DNA of 64,000 bases from Eudorina sp. 2006-703-Eu-15. Taxonomy: Eukaryota; Chlorophyta; Chlorophyceae; Chlamydomonadales; Volvocaceae. The DNA is taken from NCBI GenBank assembly GCA_003117195.1, contig BDSI01000008.1:1703570-1767569 (forward strand), in the 5' to 3' direction. A program made the position numbers and the translations under genes. The notes under the pieces were generated by a model that saw only the letters and a list, made by a program, of their open reading frames with translations, was not told where the DNA came from and ran no database searches. Below, piece by piece: positions 25,901-37,473 of the stretch; the first letter of the stretch is position 1, and the number at the start of each line of letters is the position of its first letter.

Positions 25901-27974
25901 TGAAGGGATGCCTCCGGGCCGGAGTTCCTTTGATGGACCCAAAACGTTGATGCTACAGCCCAAAACGTTGATGCTAGAGCCCAAAACGTTGATGTGATAG
26001 CCCAAAACGTTGATGCTACAGCCCAAACGTTGATGCTATAGCCCAAAACGTTGATCCTAGAGCCCAAAACGTTGATGCGATAGCCCAAAACGCTGATGCG
26101 ATAGCCCAAAACGTTAATGCTATAGCCCAAAACGTTGTTGCTATAGCCCAAAACTAGGGTCCTTGATCGGTACATGCACACCGACACGCCATCCGGCGCT
26201 GGCCTCCAGTGGCGGGGGATGACACACGCGGACACGCGGACACGCGGCGAGGCGGTTGGGATAATCAACGACTGTGCAACAAAGCAATCTGCAAGCTGCA
26301 AGCAAGGGCGCCACTCCGGGCGCTCAACTGCTGTCCCGTGCTGCTGACCCCCTTGCCGCCCCTGCCGTGCCGTGCACTCCGCAGTTCGTGCTCTTCCTGG
26401 TTTGTTCTACCCAGTACGACAAACTTTCGACACCCAAGTAAGTTTCGGAGCGGAGGGGATGCCTCCCGCCGCTGGGACGGCGGCCAGCCGTGAGCGAGTA
26501 CGCTTGGGGGAGGGGGACGTCAAGGTCACCATGCAACATGTGCCTTGCCGCCTTGTCGGTGGGCCCTGCTGGGGCTTGCCGTGGTTTACACCGTGGTCCT
26601 TTTTTGGGGTCCACTGTAACGTTCATTCATCCATTCATTCATTCATTCATGTAAGAGGACTTCGGCGCTGCCTGTAGTGCAGCCCAGTGACCAGACTAGC
26701 TCCGTTACACTGGCTCATGGCTGCGCACCTGCCCGCACTCCGCTGCCACTCCCATCCCAGGTACATCCACGTGTTCCAGTTCCTCTACTACTTCTCTTCC
26801 TTCTGGGGCCAGGTTGGCCCCAACGCCACCACCTGGCTGCTGCCCGCCGAGCTGGCGCCCACCGAGGTCCGATCCATGTGCCACGGGCTGTCCGCCGCCC
26901 TCGGCAAGGCCGGCGCCCTGGTCGCTGGTGTGGTGTTTGGCCTGGTGAAGACGCGCAGCAAGTTCTGGATAAGCGCCTTTTGCTCTCTGGCGGGTACGTA
27001 CGGAGATGTTCGTTTGTCCGGGTGGCGCTGCCGGGCCAAGAGGGCCGCAAAGAGCCGTCCTGTCAATCATCAAGTCAAACTCGGTGTGCGTGGGATATCG
27101 CGCAGAAGAAGTCCCGCCATCACAGGAGACAGGGGCCACCACATGTTCTGGAGGCGCACGGTAGGCGCACGGGAGATGTTACCGTGTAGCCCCGCAGCGC
27201 GTGAACACCGAATTCGACCGCATGCTGCACGAAACGGTATCCCTAGGCGCCTGTCGCCCCTAGGATCCCGCCTCGTCCGTTCACCCGACCACCCGCATGC
27301 ATGTTGCGACGAGGTCGGTGGCTGCCAAGCCGACCCATTCGGTGAACCTCGTTCAGCTCACCTCTACCCTTCGCTTTGGTTCCGGGTACCAGCAGCTGCA
27401 ACAACCCTGCGTGGTGCATTTCCTCGCACGCAAATCCAACGCTCGGAATGGAAGCGCAGAGGCTTCCAACGGCTTACGTGCGACGATACCCGCAGCTAGC
27501 CGTACGTACGTCCTGGCCACGTTGGCATCTTGCATCTTGCATCATGGGAGACGGCCTATCCACCCCCTCGGGCAAACGGGCACGTGGCGACCTCGCCCCA
27601 TCGACACCCCGACGCACATGTACGGTACCTGCTCACACCCACCCACCCGGCCGCACGTGTATCTGCTGTATGACGTGTATGTGTTTCGCCATCCCACAGG
27701 CGTTGTCCTCACCTTCGTGCTGATCCCCGACGTCACACATCTTGACCTGCACGAGGGCGACCGCAGATGGCTGGACATCCTTCAGGGCCGACACACCTGC
27801 TACCACGGCGAAGCGGTCAACCCGACGAACCTGTCGTTGCTGGAGCGGATGCTCGGGTACGGCCGGTTGTACGATCCCCAACTCAGCAGCAGTGGGAAGT
27901 CACAGGGGGCCCCGGCAGAGACGGAGCTAGCCTTTCCTTCCTGCTCCGTGACGGTCTGCCCAGTGAGCCTCTAG
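22921..27974 (+). CDS. PTA: H+/inorganic phosphate symporter, copy 2 (12 exons)
   Basis: This is a tandem paralogue of the gene at 8963-13362, with the same predicted function (proton-coupled phosphate uptake, MFS/PHS family). Exons: 22921-23042, 23146-23200, 23287-23329, 23515-23700, 24148-24384, 24526-24708, 24876-24994, 25266-25289, 25591-25743, 26385-26437, 26761-26993, 27700-27974. The sum is 1,683 nt, giving 560 residues. Nine exons have exactly the same length as in copy 1. The exceptions are the two N-terminal exons and exon 7 (one codon shorter), together with the terminal exon, which is shorter and ends in a different tail. GFFADRIGRK, GGEYP and PAELAPTEVRSMCHG are all present. The 24-nt microexon reads LFQSTFIK. 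Introns do not align with copy 1, while parts of exons 5, 6 and 11 are nearly identical at the DNA level. No disabling change is seen, so both copies look functional. Confidence 0.9.
25929..26155. repeat. 21-bp minisatellite in an intron of symporter copy 2
   Basis: About 11 units of AGCCCAAAACGTTGATGCTA, with variable CTA/GAT spacers (CTAGAG, CGATAG, CTATAG) and a few one-base length changes. It lies between exons 9 and 10 of symporter copy 2. Copy 1 has no such array. Confidence 0.95.
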
Positions 27975-30663
27975 CTAGCTCCGTCCAGTGGGGGGCGGCG
28001 GAGTTCGGAGATGGAGATCAGCGCGCGTGCAGCCTGACTGATTCCCCCCGATGCAGAAAGATATCTGAGAAATAGACGCGTTGACGGATGTGACCGTTGC
28101 CTTCGTATGTACCCAACCGGCATCCAGTATTGCGATGGGGGTTGGGGTACACGCACGATCAGGCTGCAGTCTGGTACCGTTCACGGGAGTACGTACACGT
28201 ACGCCCCAGTACGTAGTCCCATACATACATGTCCTGGCGCGCGGTGACAGTGACAGCCCCAGCTTGAAATAGCTAGCTGTGTGTATCCATGCCTGGAAGT
28301 TGGGTCCATGTAGGTTAGCAAGCAAGCAATAAAGGCAGTGCGTATGCGACGGTTCAAGGGAGCTCTGCTGCTCCGGGTGGGTGGCTAGGGATAGGGCCTA
28401 TGGCTGCGGGGGCTAGGGATGGACGACTGGCCTAGGTAGGGGTTGCCTGCTGGGTGTGGCACGGCCTGCGCCCCGCATGCAGTCGAACGGCTCGATGCAT
28501 GGGAAGGGCGCCAGCTTGCCACAAGGCCGCACATGCATTCACCGACACACGAACGCATACACATACATACCTTGTACATAGGGCCAGCACAAAGCTTGTG
28601 TTGGGAAGCCATTCGATTCAATTGTGCGCGTAAACAGCAGCGCACGTGGGACTGTGACGGCCTGGGTGTGGGTACCTAGAGAACTAACCGGCCCACGGGC
28701 CGGCTGCTTCTTGCTGCTTGTATATAGCCATGCCGGATGTGAACAGCTAGGAATCAGGCATCGGTGTGCCTTAATACATACTCGAAAGTGATGTAGGGAC
28801 ACATACAGTCTTCATACAATTCTTTCAAAGGCTGCTAATTGTTTGGAGATATGTGGCGGCGCAGGGTGGTTGGTGGTTTGTGGTTGGTGCCCACAGGTGT
28901 TTGCCCTGGCCGCAAGAAGGCGGTCGTACAGGCGGAAGCAAATCGGCAGTCACAATGGACTCGGGCTTAAATGTACCTAGCCGCTCACGATGGTCGTACA
29001 GACTGTGGTTGAAAGATACTTGTGATTGGACTTCTCCGTCCGAGCTTCTCTTTCACCACTGGCGGTGCTTTCAGTCCGTGCTGCTATCGAGTAATGTGGC
29101 ACGTGGTATTTTGCTCAATTCATTCCGTGCATATCTAAGATGGAGGTGTCCCGCACTCACTCGAGTGCTTTCACCGTGGGTGGTTGTGAATCGACGTCAG
29201 TTGGTGGGTGGTGTGCCGTTTACCTGCTCCGCCGGCCTAGCGGCAGGCGGCAAAACTTGGCCTCGCGGCAGCAAACAGAATGTGCTGTATGCCGCCGTAG
29301 GGACGTACTCCTGGAGTTCGGAAATGGTGGTGGGTCAGGCGCACGCAGGACGCCTGTGATGTTCGACACCATTTCACACGGACCAGGGCACGTTGACTCC
29401 GCAGTCCCACGGGTCAACTGGCCTGCCACCCTGCCCGCCGCGTCGAGACTCGAGAGTGATGCGGCATGTACGTCGGCATTTACTGCCGCTGGGCGTTGTG
29501 ACCTGTCCGGGGCCTGGGTCATGCCTCTGTACGACGCGTTGTCGTGCTCGGCGGTAATGTCGGAGTCCCGACGGCGCGGGGCCCTGTCCCCTTTATCCAC
29601 GCCCGAGATGAGCGCTCTGTGGAACCATAATACTAATACTGATGGGTGCGGGGTCATCCTCACCGTCCCCCGGTCAGACAAGTGTAACTCAGGGAGGCGC
29701 TGGTAGCCCTACTCCCACGGTGCATGCCCCCTCAGCACATACACATACATGTGGCGCGCTGGTACGCTGGTGTAGTGGCCGGTATGGCTGCATGACTCCC
29801 CCACGGGTGATGTGGGATGGGTGCGCAGCCCTTGCTAGGGGTTGATGAGATGAGGCGTGTAGGGCAATTCGCTAAATCGGTTGTCACCTTGCATGTCCTT
29901 GCACCTCCTTCTGGCACGGCTGTATCAGTAACATCGAGTTGATCTCTTGTCGGGGTCCGCTGGAAAGTTCATTCATTCATCGAGTGATGGAAAGTTCATT
30001 CATTCATCGAGTGCATACGATCACATTCAATTTCACTTCCTGACATTCCCCTTTGCCATGTGAAAGCTGAATTGCAAGAGACCAATTGAGTTACAGAAGA
30101 TGCGCCGAAAGACGCGAACCAGCAGGCACGCTCGTCGCGTTCGTTATCTCCGCAGCGACTTCGACACAGCACCATGTCATCACCAATATCGTCCGACTTC
30201 CGCAGTTAAAGTTAAATATGGATTACGCTTATTGCAGGTATCAGGACTGCTGTCCAAGCGTATCCAAAACCTGATAGGGCAACGCGAGCTCACAAGGATG
30301 CTGGACTCCCTTGTTCTCATCCCATTGCAAAAATCACAATGCGACCACAAATATTGTGCAGTCGACGCCATCCCGCTGTTCCGACTTATGCACGTTGCAG
30401 CCGGGAACACGGGAATAATGCACTGTACAAGCATGCAACGCTCACGCCCAGCAGACAGAATTTCTTCCTGTGGGTGTCAAATACTTTTTCTAACTACTTC
30501 CAGAGCGCCTAACACAGCCTCGGCAGCAACGCAAGCATTTGGACGTGCACGCAACACGTAAGCTTCGCGCGGCGACATACTCGCCTCGCATCTCACGCTC
30601 ACTCGCCACTCGCATTTGAATGAATATTCGTGGACATGCATACAGCCATGGAATATCACAAGC
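27975..30663. other. Spacer between two convergent genes
   Basis: About 2.7 kb downstream of symporter copy 2 and of the convergent 84-residue gene. It contains (TTCAT)-rich tracts near 29960-30020 following a GGGGTCC phrase that recurs elsewhere. Open frames here (for example 28853-29359 and 29140-29706) show no domain and no splice-consistent extension. I see no gene. Confidence 0.45.
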
Positions 30664-31214
30664 TCACTGTGGCGAGCCCTCCATCCAGTTGCTGAACACG
30701 CCAACTTGGTGGTTACGGATGCGCTGCGTGCAGAAACGACAGGGATACAAAGTCAGCGGTGTGTCCAATTCAGTGTATGTCGCTGGTGACGCAATGAAAG
30801 CTGAGGCTTACCGAGGCGAAGAATTGCTTAAACTGGTTGTCGTAACGTGACGCGGCCTTGGTGCTCACTGCTTCGTCCTCGTAATACTTGGCAGTGCTTA
30901 CCCTGCAGTGGCAAGTGGGACCTTGGTAAGGAAAAGCAATCGAGGACTAAACGGACTTGTCATTGGTTACGTGACGGTGACTCTTACTCGGGATCAAGGG
31001 TTGGGATGCGAGCCACCAGGCCCATGAACGCCAGGGACGCGTACGTAATGGGGATCATGAGAACATAGGCCTGAGGGAAATGAAAGCGTGGGAGGTCTTG
31101 AGATTGACAGCCCGAAACTTGTCCGCCGAGTGCATCGGCAGGAATTGACTACAATTGCGTATCCAGTGTATACATAGAAGGCGATGCACTTACATCAAGA
31201 GGGAGCTTGAACAT
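30664..31214 (-). CDS. Small single-helix protein, 84 residues (4 exons)
   Basis: Its exons are too short to stand out as open frames. Exons: 31194-31214 (MFKLPLD), 30988-31070, 30812-30902 and 30664-30723, sum 255 nt, 84 residues plus TGA. All three introns (123, 85 and 88 nt) have GT-AG ends with good donors (GTAAGT, GTAAGA, GTAAGC), and the phases 0, 2, 0 match. Residues 8-28 (AYVLMIPITYASLAFMGLVA) form one membrane helix. The rest is hydrophilic and charged (STAKYYEDEAVSTKAASRYD, then FKQFFASRIRNHQVG). One N-terminal helix followed by a soluble tail in about 80 residues is typical of small accessory subunits of respiratory or photosynthetic complexes, but I do not recognise the family and that assignment is only a guess. 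It lies between symporter copy 2 and ABCF5. Confidence 0.65.
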
Positions 31215-32436
31215 TTTTGCTTGGAGGTGTCGCTTAACCGCACAAGCTGTTAGGGCTTATCGATTGCGCTGCTGCGTAACGAAGGATAAATTTGGAGTAC
31301 AAAACAAGTTTTATGTTAGCTGCTCGACAAGGTATGACCTTTATATGCCATGCCGTTGTGCAATTGTATGGTGGTACCTCGTTGTCCGGTACCGTCTCTT
31401 GAGTCCTTTCCGGAATCATCCACAACACATCGCATTCGCCTTGCGCTGCAGCATAATAATATTCAAAACGAAGCTCCGTATATTTCTAAGTAAGTGAGCT
31501 TGCTTGCGTGCTGCACGTAACGGTGACGTTTCGGAAACGCTTGCGTCGCGTAATCAACATCAAATTGTACAATGATACTCGAGCATATCCAAAAATTTCA
31601 TCATCTTCGACTATTTTCACTTAGATTAATTTGCTTGTTATAATGATGGTACTTGCTTGGTGAAATTCGCAAAACGCTAGGGCTTACTTGCATCAAGGCC
31701 GTTGAAGCAGCTAGGATTTTCCATCGAGGTATGCCTGTGCTCGCGGTTTTGTATAATTCCCGAGCCATAACCAATGAAGAATTAAATTGGTAAAATGGTT
31801 AAATTCTCTAATTGAGCAAATCCAATGAAATGCCCTGGTCATGAATACCGGTACGGTCGGTACAGTTCACCACGCAGTCAAACGCAGCGCGCTGAAAGGC
31901 ACATACTTGGTTAACAAGCTCGCCAACGCATTCTGATGCCGACGGCGGTAATTTTGTCATGACGGCCGTGTCAGTCAGCGGTTTGTTCAGCCAAACACGG
32001 AAGCGCTCGTTCGCTCGTGGCCTCTCGTGGTTGCTTCTCAAACATCCCGGAGCCGCTACTCAGAAATGCTTAGATCGGAGCCGCTGTTTGGACTCTTAGA
32101 TCGCACCATCACTCCGAACTTCCAAGCGCTCACCGACACTTCCCGCAGGAAACACCTCTCCTAAACCCTCATCCTATCATATATCGCATAACCGCAAGTC
32201 CAGTCCCCCGACATGGAGCGGGGGACGGTCCCCGCAACTGACGTGTCCAAACCTAACTCAGTCTTCAGGGACGTCAGTATGACGAGCGAATACGTACGGT
32301 ACAATCCAAATCGTTCACCCACGCAAGCGCGTGCTTCCTTCCTTTCTCGCGTACTACTGCCCCCCAGACAGCCCAATGTCTGTATCGCGCAAACATCACT
32401 CGGTTGTCCGTCCATATGCGTCCCTGCGAGCCAGGC
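31215..32436. other. Spacer between the 84-residue gene and ABCF5
   Basis: It contains the presumed promoter of the 84-residue gene and the 3' untranslated region of ABCF5. The sequence is AT-richer than the exons, and no additional gene is seen. Confidence 0.45.
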
Positions 32437-35400
32437 TCATTTCTTCTTCTTGGCCTCCGCTTGCGCGTGGAATGCCTTCGCCTTCTCCTTCTTAGCCCGC
32501 TCTTTCTCGGCCTTGGTCATCTGCAGCGCGGCGGCGGATGGAGGCGGGCGAAGCCAGGTCGGGCCCAGGCATGGGCAGGGTACATACAGCCCCGGGCACC
32601 TCACTGACACATGGCCGCGTGCACACCGGACCCTACCCAGTACCCGGCAGACGGGCCCCTGGGCCCCTGCCCTGCACCGTTCCACCGTACCTTGGACTTG
32701 GCCTTGATGTTGTCTTTCTCGATCTCCTTGACCTTGGCCTCCTTCTCCTCCATCTTAGCCGCCTCATCCCTTCAGGATAGCGCGGCACAGATGAGAAGGG
32801 GACTCCGATTCAGGGGGTGCGCCAGTGAGCACTACATCAGCTGGCGTTACACACCGGGGGCCCCGTATCAGGGCGCCCGGGGCCCACAAGGACCCGGTCC
32901 GTACCGGCCCCTGCGACCTCGCACTGATGATAGGTCCCAACGAAGGCGAGGAAATCCCGTGCGATTCGCATGCAGTACTAAAGTACAGTGCCGTACCACT
33001 GCACACCGGGACCGACCTCGCCACCCCGTGAAGTGCACAGTCCACAGGTCTTTCTCAGACGCCCCGGTCCGCCCACACGCCACGTCATCCCCGCACTCAC
33101 TCGTTCTTGGTCAGGTAGTACTCGTAGTCGCCCTGGTAGTCCTGCAGCTTCTGGCCCTCAACCAGGAGCACCCGGGTGGCGATCTGGCGCAGGAAGTACC
33201 TGCGGGGGCGGGTGGGGGGCCGGAGGGCGGCCGGGCAGGCGGATTCGCAGCGGGTACGGACCCCCACAGACGACACCCGGGGGGGGGCCACGTTGGAGTG
33301 GGGGACAGGCGCAGGGGACCTTGGGACAGGCAGCGCTGGCAGCAGGAGCCGCCGGTGGTGCTCACTGACTTGGCAGCTACCCCAGCACCTCAACCCGGGC
33401 CTCGGTGTACTGCAATGTGCTGCCCCCGGCGAGCTTCCGCACACACCCCTCCGCAGATTGCCAGCCTGCTTTCCACAAGGGGTCGGTCCTGCGAGCCGGG
33501 CATGCAAGGACAAAGAACAACGGTACACGGGCCCTGCAGGCAGGCACCGCCCCGCCACCCGCCATCGGCTTGCGAGTCACGAGCCCTCACGGATCCCCCG
33601 TATTCTGGGTCGCGTCCTGCTTCGGGCCCCGGCCCCCGAAAGGCCCGCCCCCTGCGCGATGCGCCGCCCGACGGGGGGTGCTGAAGGGTGGCGCATACGA
33701 GACGGGGACTTGGGGAGCAGCTGAAGGCCGCGAAGCCCCCCAGCATCGCCGCACCTGTCGTGGCTGACCGCGATGACCGCTCCCTGGAACGCGCGGATGG
33801 CCTCCTCCAGCATCTCCTTGGAAGGGATGTCCAGGTGGTTGGTGGGCTCATCCAGCACCAGCAGGGTGCCCTGGGTGCACATGAACTTGGCCAGCGCCAG
33901 GCGGGCCTTCTCGCCGCCGCTCAGCACCCGCACCTGCGCACCGACGGACAGACAGACAGACACGCCGGCGGACATGACACCCACAGGCAGGCAGGCAGGC
34001 AGGCAGATGCGTTGGGCAGGGTTGGAATACGGCGCGGGGCAGCCGGGGCCGGAAGCGCTACTCAACAAGTCCGGAGTCCAGGAGACCCTGGCACAAGCTC
34101 GTGGCGACGTGCCACGGGGCACGGGGCACGTCGGGGCATGTCGCGGGGGCTTGCGCATGGTAATCGTTGCAAGGTGGACCCGAGTCCCGACCGGGTGGTC
34201 CAACGGGCCCAGCACATGGCTGAAACGTATCGGAGCGGAGCGGAGGTTCGGAGGGCGCCGTGCAACTGCTGCGCAGCGTCCGGCGGCCCACAGCACTCGG
34301 GAGGTACGCAGCGGCCCCCCCCGCCCCACCTTCTTCTCCATGGCGGTGCCGCTGAACAGCATGCGGCCCAGGAGCGCCTTCAGGTCGTTCAACTTGGCGT
34401 CGGGAGAGGCCTGCCGACACGGGGGCCCACACAGCAGCAGCAGGTCGGACGAGTAGGCAGGCCAGTAGGCGTATGGGTTGGGGGATCAGATTGGAATGCG
34501 GCCAGACCCGTTACCGACGTGCGGACTGTGCGCCATCGGGGCATCCAGCCCTGCCGTATTCTCTCGGTCTTTGAGCCGCGCTACGGGCGTTAGGGTTCCG
34601 TATACATCGGCCTCTGAGGCTCTAGAAGCCTGCTTGTACCTGACTCCGACCCACATCCCCACGCGCCTCGTCTACAGCAGCCTTGATGACCGCCCCCAGT
34701 CCCCCGGTACTCTTGGCCCCCAGCCCCCAACCGACCCACCTTGACAAGCGTGTCGAGGACTGTCAGGTCCAGGTCCAGAGCTTCCGCCTGGTTCTGTTCA
34801 AAGTAGTTGGGCACGATGTTGTGCTCGCCCAGCCGCACATTGCCCGACTGGGGGGCCTCCCGGCCCATGATCAACCGCAGCAGCGTGCTCTTGCCTGGCG
34901 GGGGGGGGGACCGCGGGAGGGCGAGGGGAGCACAGCCGTTCTCCCTCCAGAAAACGTGACAGCACGTGACAGCTGCAACCGTTGCACAGACCATACGGCA
35001 CCTCACCTCATCGTGCCCTGCCCTCGTGCAGTCGCTGGCTCCGCTGGCGGTCCGCGCACTGGTCGACCACACCTCAGCTGCTCGTCACCCCGGGACCCCA
35101 ACCGACCTCAATCTGGGCTCCCGACCTTCCCAGTGCCCACGCCCGAAGACCGACCCCAGATACAGGCCAACGCCCATCCACACCCACACCCAGCACCAGC
35201 CCCCACCCCGTGCGTAATCCCAGCGCCACATGCCCACAAGCCCGCCTCCCGTCTCACGGGAAACCCTTCACCACTAGCGTACCCTGGTGACCGACGCCAC
35301 CGGCGAGGCGGCGCTTGCGGTACGCTCGCGGCAGTCCGGATGAGGGTTCCCAGCTGAACGCACTCGCATCACCACCCAGACCAGCACGCGAGACCCTCCC

Positions 35401-37403
35401 CGACGCCGTATCCCCACCCACCCGCCCCGTGTCTCCCTAGGGAGGTTTCCTGTGGCGTTTCCCCGACCCACCTGCCCCGTTGGGCCCGATGATGGCCACC
35501 CGGTCCCCCTTGGCGATCTCCAGGCTGCACTTCTTGAACAGCGGCCGCCCCGGGTAGCCGTGCGTGAGGCCCTCGATGGTGAGCACGCGCTGGCCCATCT
35601 TCTCCACGGGCGGGAACGTGAAGGACTTCTTCTTGGGCACGAAGGGCTTCTCGATCAGGCCCTCCGCGCGGATGCGCTCCAGGGTCTTCTCGGCCTGTGG
35701 ACGACGCGGAGGCGCAGGGGCCGACAGAGCGACAGGGGCAGCGGGTGACTGGCGCACCAGTCGCGCAGATGACCCGCGCGGATTGCCGGGTGCCCTCCAA
35801 TCCGGAGGGGGAAGGGAGCCTACGCCGGCTGCCGAAAACGGAGCGTGCGGCGCTGCCCTGCCCTGCATACCCCGGGCCGTCCAAACCGCGTCCTCCGGCC
35901 CCCTACCTAACCCTCCCCTCAGCTCCGCTCGCACTTCCCCGGTCAGTGCACCAATATCGGGGCACTTGACTAAATCTGAGATTAATACAGGGGTTAGGAC
36001 AGGGGACCCGCCGATCAATCCTCCGACGGACTGACTGGTCGTATGCCCCCTGCGAGGGTTGGCCCCCTCCTACCTGGCTTGCACGGCCGCTCTGCGCCCC
36101 GCCCGCCAGCCGCTGCATGATCTCCTCCTGTTTGGCGATCTCCTTCTGCTGCTTCTCCCAGGCGGCCCATTGCAGGGCCGTCTTCTCGCTCTGCGCCCCG
36201 CCAAGAAACAGGACAGCACGGCGGGAGGAAGGAGGGAGTTTGCAAGTGGGTAGCCAGGCAATCGGAAGCGCTTCTGGTTTCATTCGGAGGACCACCGGGC
36301 TCCCTGCATAAGAGACACCAGCGAAGCGGTCCGGCGTGTGGGCCCGAAGCCCCATCATCCACCGTTATCCCCATCAACTGTCACGGCATGCCATGCCATG
36401 CCATGCCATGCCCGTCACGCATGTGCTGCCCTGCCCTTGCCTCCCCAACGCCCCATAACACCACCTCCATCGTCCACCCACCCATCAGGTCTCCTGACAT
36501 TGAACTCCCGGTGTGGCTCCCTTCAAATCACTGCAACCAGTCGCAAAGCAAAGCCGGGGCCTTCCCTCTTTTCCGCAGCGCCTGGCCGTTAACCCCCTTC
36601 GACACCCCCTGCACTCCGGGACCTACAAGTGCGGACTGTCCATCAGGGGCAGGTGCCCTCCCCGCCTCCCCGCCTGCCGCACCTTGCTGGCGACGTACTG
36701 GGTGTAGTTCCCCGGGTAGGTGGTGGACACGCCCCTCTCCGTCTCCACGATCTTGGTGCACAGCTGGTCCAGGAACTCGCGGTCGTGACTCACGATCACC
36801 ATGGGCACCTCCTGCGCGACGGGCCGGCGGGCGGAGCGGAGCGGAGTGACGAGGGCCGCAGAGTGGGGCGGATCAGGATAAGAGACAAACGATGCGTGAA
36901 GGGGAGCACGGGCGGAAAGGAACCTGTACTGGGACTTGGACGAACCAAGTGGTCCGACAAAGCATGTCCTCTGGGTTGCGCCCGGGCATTTCCGCCCTCC
37001 AGAGGTCGGTCCGCGAGGCCTTGCGGTGCAGTCAAGACGTCAAGGTACACTGCTTGCTTATGCAGGCGCTGTGGCCACGGGACGTTCCGCTGGCCAGCCG
37101 ACCAGCTGGCTGGTTCCGCCGGCCGGCCCCACGCGCTCCCTCGCTCCGCCCCCGCCCCACCTGTTTCCGCAGGTAGCCCTCCAGCCACTGAATGGCGTCC
37201 AGGTCCAGGTGGTTGGTCGGCTCATCCAGCAGCAGCAGGTCCGGGTCCTGGAGTGCAGGGTATGCAGTGAGGGTACAAGAAATAGGTAGACATTTCAAAC
37301 TGCGCTGGTGCCAGAGCGACGGTTCGACTGCGCTGGTGCCAGAGCGACGGTTCGACTGGAAAAACATAGCACAATACAGTGGGTTTGCAGTGGGGGAAGC
37401 ATC

Positions 37404-37473
<70 letters not shown>

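Noticed and set aside
30100..30561. 153-codon plus-strand frame upstream of the 84-residue gene
   Set aside because: It has no domain, codon bias or splice support, and the convergent minus-strand gene explains the adjacent coding signal.
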